From positions 1 to 9,235 of the forward strand of contig JAFDJC010000301.1 of assembly GCA_019307665.1 (NCBI GenBank): 9,235 nt of DNA, in the 5' to 3' direction. Within the stretch, counting starts at the first letter, position 1; every line of letters begins with the position of its first letter. Made by a program: the position numbers and the translations under genes. The DNA comes from Deltaproteobacteria bacterium (GTDB lineage: Bacteria; Desulfobacterota; Desulfobacteria; Desulfobacterales; SURF-7). The notes under the pieces are model-generated. The model searched no databases. It saw only the letters and a program-made list of their open reading frames with translations, and was not told the origin of the DNA. Below, piece by piece: positions 6,721 through 9,235 of this stretch.

Positions 6721-7311
6721 TCAGGCCTGGCCGGCTTTATCTGAAATGAGCAGCGGATCAATCCCCATGCTTTTCATCGTCGCCTCCCATCTTGATTCAA
6801 CCGAAATTTCAAATACCAGACTGGGTGAAACAGGGCATGTCAGCCATGAATTTTTTTTGATCTCCATTTCCAATTGATTCTGAGCCCACCCTGCACATCC
6901 GAGTGCAATAATAAAAGACCGGGGTTCTCTACTTTGGGCAATGGATTCCAGGATATCCCTGGTATTGCTCATCGCAAGTGAAGGCGTAATCATTATACAT
7001 CCTTCCCATGAAAACGGAGGCCCATGGAGTATAAAAATTTCACCGATATGAACAGGTCCGCCGATATGGATCGGTATCGATTTGGCTTCATCGGCGCAAT
7101 CAATTTTCAGTTCTTCAAAAACCTCTTTTCCAGTCAAAAAAGGATGTTGACGGTTCACGATTATACCGACAGCTCCTTCATCAGAATGTTCACAGATACA
7201 TGTGACTGTTTTTGAAAAATTCGGATCATTAAGGGCCGGCATAGCCGTAAGCAGATGCCCTTTAAGATAAACGGATTGCTCAGTTTCCATATTACCATTC
7301 TCGGATTTCAT
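6721..7311 (-). CDS. YqgE/AlgH family protein (UPF0301)
   Basis: This 196-residue protein has the normal family length and all its landmarks: YLKGHLLTAMPALNDPNF at 15-32, the GIIVNR block at 49-54, GGPV at 84-87, and GCAGWAQNQLEMEIKKNSWL at 138-157. The family is widespread and cytosolic. It has been linked to regulation in some species (AlgH), but its biochemical role is not established. The start is uncertain. ATG 7311 lies only a few bases from the predicted transcription start, whereas ATG 7290 (METEQSVYLKGH) gives a more usual N-terminus and a short leader; neither has a strong ribosome site. The gene is divergent from the glycerate kinase across an 85-nt gap. Confidence 0.92.
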   Translation of the reverse strand: MKSENGNMETEQSVYLKGHLLTAMPALNDPNFSKTVTCICEHSDEGAVGIIVNRQHPFLTGKEVFEELKIDCADEAKSIPIHIGGPVHIGEIFILHGPPFSWEGCIMITPSLAMSNTRDILESIAQSREPRSFIIALGCAGWAQNQLEMEIKKNSWLTCPVSPSLVFEISVESRWEATMKSMGIDPLLISDKAGQA

Positions 7312-7318
7312 TCTTTAC

Positions 7319-7347
7319 AGATTATGTTTATCATGAGATATTGTCAA
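7319..7347 (-). promoter_or_regulatory. Promoter of the yqgE-type gene
   Basis: On the minus strand a perfect TTGACA (7347-7342) is followed, after 17 nt, by TAATCT (7324-7319), which keeps the key first, second and last bases of the -10 consensus. An overlapping CATAAT gives 15-nt spacing. Transcription would begin near 7312, so use of ATG 7311 would be almost leaderless; this favours ATG 7290. Confidence 0.5.
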
Positions 7348-7396
7348 GAATACAAAAATGTAAACCCCGCACCCAAATTCAATTTTAAGGTGACAT

Positions 7397-8740
7397 ATGA
7401 TATCAAGCACCAAGCCGCTTTTAAAAATGAGAGAAGATGCCGAGAAAATCTTCCATGCAGGTCTTGCGGCTGTTGACCCTGAAGCAGCCATAAAAAAACA
7501 CTGCCGCATCGATAAAAACAATCTGATCATTGGAAATAACAGCTTTGATCTTGCCATGTTTGAAAACATATTTGTCACAGGTGCCGGCAAAGCCGGGGCA
7601 CCCATGGCATCAGCCCTCGAAGATATCCTTGGAGATAAAATTACAGAAGGTCTTATCAACGTTAAATACGGCCATTTATGTAAAACTTCAAAGATTAAAC
7701 TCATTGAAGCAGGCCATCCCATACCTGATCAAAACGGCCGGCATGGGGCAGACCGTATTATGGAAATTAACCGCAGGGCATCTTCAAATGATCTTGTTAT
7801 ATGTCTGATCTCAGGAGGCGGGTCAGCCCTTCTGCCTCTGCCGGGAGACGGCCTTACACTTAAGGACAAACAGGATACAATCCAGACGCTTCTCGACTGC
7901 GGCGCGCCCATACATGAAGTAAATGCGATAAGAAAACACATTTCCATGATAAAAGGCGGCAGGCTCTCAGAAGCGGCTTTTCCCGCATCTGTTATGACCA
8001 TGATGCTATCCGACGTTGTTGGAGACGACCTTGATGTCATTGCATCAGGCCCCACCGTACCGGACCCGAGTACGTTTCAGGACTGTTTGCATATCATTAA
8101 AAAATATGAACTTTTTGAACGTCTTCCTTCTTCCGTCACAGCACTTATCAAGGCCGGTACAGAAGGGAAAATAAAAGAAACGCCAAAAAAAGACAGCCCT
8201 GTGTTCACTAAAACAGGCAACATTATCATTGGGAGCAATATGGATGCCATACAGGCAGCTGAAAAAAAAGCTGTGGAGATAGGGTATAACACACTTGTTC
8301 TCTCATCCATGATCCAGGGCGAAACACAAGATGTAGCATGCGTCCATACTGCTGTTGCAAAAGAAATCAGAAAAACAGGAATGCCGCTTTCCCCTCCTGC
8401 CTGTATTCTTTCAGGCGGAGAGACAACTGTAACTATTAAAGGGGACGGCAAGGGAGGCAGAAACCAGGAGTTTGCCCTTGTGGCAGCAATTGATATTGCA
8501 GATGAAAGCAATATCCTTGTTTTAAGCGGAGGGACGGACGGAACAGATGGCCCAACAGACGCAGCCGGCGGATATGCAGATACAGATACCCTGAAAAGAG
8601 CATTGGCGTTAAACATTGATCCTGTTCAATTTCTGAACAACAATTACTCCTATCATTTTTTAGAAAAAACCGGAGATCTACTTATAACAGGCCCAACCAA
8701 CACAAATGTAATGGATTTGAGGATCATGCTTGTTTTATAA
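7397..8740 (+). CDS. Glycerate 2-kinase (DUF4147 / MOFRL family)
   Basis: The full-length 447-residue protein belongs to the MOFRL family, whose members transfer phosphate from ATP to D-glycerate to form 2-phosphoglycerate; some are annotated as hydroxypyruvate reductase. The N-terminal DUF4147 domain shows GAGKAG at 62-67, SGGGSALL at 139-146, NAIRKHIS at 176-183 and SDVVGDDLDVIASGPTVPD at 205-223. The C-terminal MOFRL domain shows SGGETTVT at 339-346, GRNQEFAL at 354-361, GTDGTDGPTDAAG at 379-391 and the closing TGPTNTNVMDL at 431-441. The start is ATG 7397 with AAGGTGA at 7387-7393. It acts in the cytosol, feeding glycerate (from serine, glyoxylate or sugar-acid breakdown) into glycolysis. 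No companion gene of that pathway is in the window, and the gene looks intact. Confidence 0.92.
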   Translation: MISSTKPLLKMREDAEKIFHAGLAAVDPEAAIKKHCRIDKNNLIIGNNSFDLAMFENIFVTGAGKAGAPMASALEDILGDKITEGLINVKYGHLCKTSKIKLIEAGHPIPDQNGRHGADRIMEINRRASSNDLVICLISGGGSALLPLPGDGLTLKDKQDTIQTLLDCGAPIHEVNAIRKHISMIKGGRLSEAAFPASVMTMMLSDVVGDDLDVIASGPTVPDPSTFQDCLHIIKKYELFERLPSSVTALIKAGTEGKIKETPKKDSPVFTKTGNIIIGSNMDAIQAAEKKAVEIGYNTLVLSSMIQGETQDVACVHTAVAKEIRKTGMPLSPPACILSGGETTVTIKGDGKGGRNQEFALVAAIDIADESNILVLSGGTDGTDGPTDAAGGYADTDTLKRALALNIDPVQFLNNNYSYHFLEKTGDLLITGPTNTNVMDLRIMLVL

Positions 8741-8761
8741 TTTTGAGCTACCGCCCCCATA

Positions 8762-8824
8762 GGCGTCGTGGTTCAGTATCTGTCAAGTTACAAGAATATT
8801 GAAGCGGCTGCAACCCTCGACGCC
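8762..8824. repeat. Imperfect inverted repeat in the convergent gap
   Basis: GGCGTCG at 8762-8768 is the reverse complement of CGACGCC at 8818-8824. The pairing extends inward imperfectly (TGGTT at 8769-8773 with AACCCT at 8812-8817), leaving a 38-nt loop. There is no T-run on either strand, so it is not a standard terminator. It lies between the kinase stop and the arylsulfatase stop, in a 129-nt gap where no gene is supported. Confidence 0.4.
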
Positions 8825-8869
8825 ACTACAATCTCGCCTATTTTTTATATACATTGTTGTGAGCCGTGA

Positions 8870-9235
8870 TTAATCGGTCAAGGTCATAACAACTTTATCC
8901 AAAGTTCCTGTAAATGCAAACGTACTGCCTTCATAATCTTTATCGACTTGTGTGCCGGAATCCATGCCGACATCAAAAGTCTCAGCGAGTGAATAAGTGG
9001 AAATATGCATCATTTCGAAATAATCCTCAGCAACTTTTTCTCCATTCACATACAATTCCCCAGTACCCGACCATGGCTTAAGCGTGCCGTCAATTTTTGA
9101 TCTATCCAGAATAAAGTTGAATTTCAAATCAGTAGAACCTTTTGGAAGTTTTGGAGATGTCAAATGATAATGCACCCCGTCTAAGAAGTTGTAATCAAAG
9201 TGTAGCTTACCATCTTTAATGTACATTGAATATCC
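8870..9235 (-). CDS. Arylsulfatase, C-terminal end (partial, cut by window edge)
   Basis: The frame is open to the last base of the window, where it reads GYSMYIKDGKLHFDYNF. The internal ATG 9226 is therefore not the start, and the gene continues beyond 9235. The 121 visible residues match the C-terminal beta-rich domain of large arylsulfatases: MYIKDGKLHFDYNFLDGVHY, GTGELYVNGEKVAE, SLAETFDVGMDSGTQVD and the closing FTGTLDKVVMTL. The catalytic sulfatase domain, with the formylglycine-forming Cys/Ser motif, lies outside the window, so activity cannot be judged. Such enzymes release sulfate from sulfate esters and are usually exported; the signal peptide would also be outside. The stop is TAA at 8870-8872. 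No clear terminator follows. Confidence 0.8.
   Translation of the reverse strand, partial: GYSMYIKDGKLHFDYNFLDGVHYHLTSPKLPKGSTDLKFNFILDRSKIDGTLKPWSGTGELYVNGEKVAEDYFEMMHISTYSLAETFDVGMDSGTQVDKDYEGSTFAFTGTLDKVVMTLTD

Noticed and set aside
7315..8616. Minus-strand open frames opposite the glycerate kinase
   Set aside because: They mirror the conserved codons of the kinase; the plus-strand product is complete and clearly recognisable.
8741..8869. Possible plus-strand coding fragment reading VVVQYLSSYKNIEAAATLDA
   Set aside because: It is about 40 codons after a stop, with no start or ribosome site and no recognisable family.

Overview
The window is a compact bacterial segment of moderate-to-low GC. 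The family mix (YqgE/AlgH, a MOFRL-type glycerate kinase, a dynamin-like GTPase next to a ParA ATPase, a small four-cysteine protein, the end of an arylsulfatase) and the style of the proteins suggest a deltaproteobacterium of the Desulfobacterales type. That assignment is an inference from recognition and was not tested by phylogeny.

Layout, left to right. (1) 1-2000 is an accessory stretch. A minus-strand gene for an AlbA_2/HATPase/winged-helix regulator (150-1562) lies between two copies of a ~75-bp direct repeat (78-151 and 1915-1989). Between the gene and the right-hand copy are a perfect 13-bp-stem hairpin (1643-1673), a frameshifted remnant of an unrecognised gene (1676-1869) and a run of five ATTAWG-type hexamers (1901-1930). 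(2) 2002-6391 is a tightly packed minus-strand operon: dynamin-like GTPase, then ParA ATPase, hotdog thioesterase and a polytopic membrane protein. Spacings are 24 nt, a 4-nt ATGA overlap, and 9 nt with the ribosome site over the previous stop. (3) 6392-6524 is a divergent promoter region in front of a small cysteine protein (6525-6704, plus strand). (4) 6721-7311 (minus) is a YqgE/AlgH protein, divergent from a glycerate 2-kinase (7397-8740, plus). (5) 8741-8869 is a convergent gap with an imperfect inverted repeat. (6) 8870-9235 (minus) is the C-terminal end of an arylsulfatase that continues beyond the window.

The most notable point is that the dynamin/ParA operon carries two reading-frame breaks. 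The true N-terminus of the dynamin gene begins at ATG 6391, in a different frame from the GTPase body, and the switch falls at a run of five A residues. The parA gene appears to have lost about 26 codons of its C-terminal half, with a +1 frame change. Its premature stop sits in AGG TAT CTT TGA, which copies the core of the prfB (RF2) programmed frameshift site. The simple reading is operon decay or sequence error; recoding is less likely but testable. A third break lies in the remnant at 1676-1869, so base-calling quality should be checked before any biological conclusion.

If intact in relatives, the four-gene operon (membrane GTPase, positioning-type ATPase, acyl-thioesterase, multi-pass membrane protein) is the best candidate here for an undescribed membrane-associated system.
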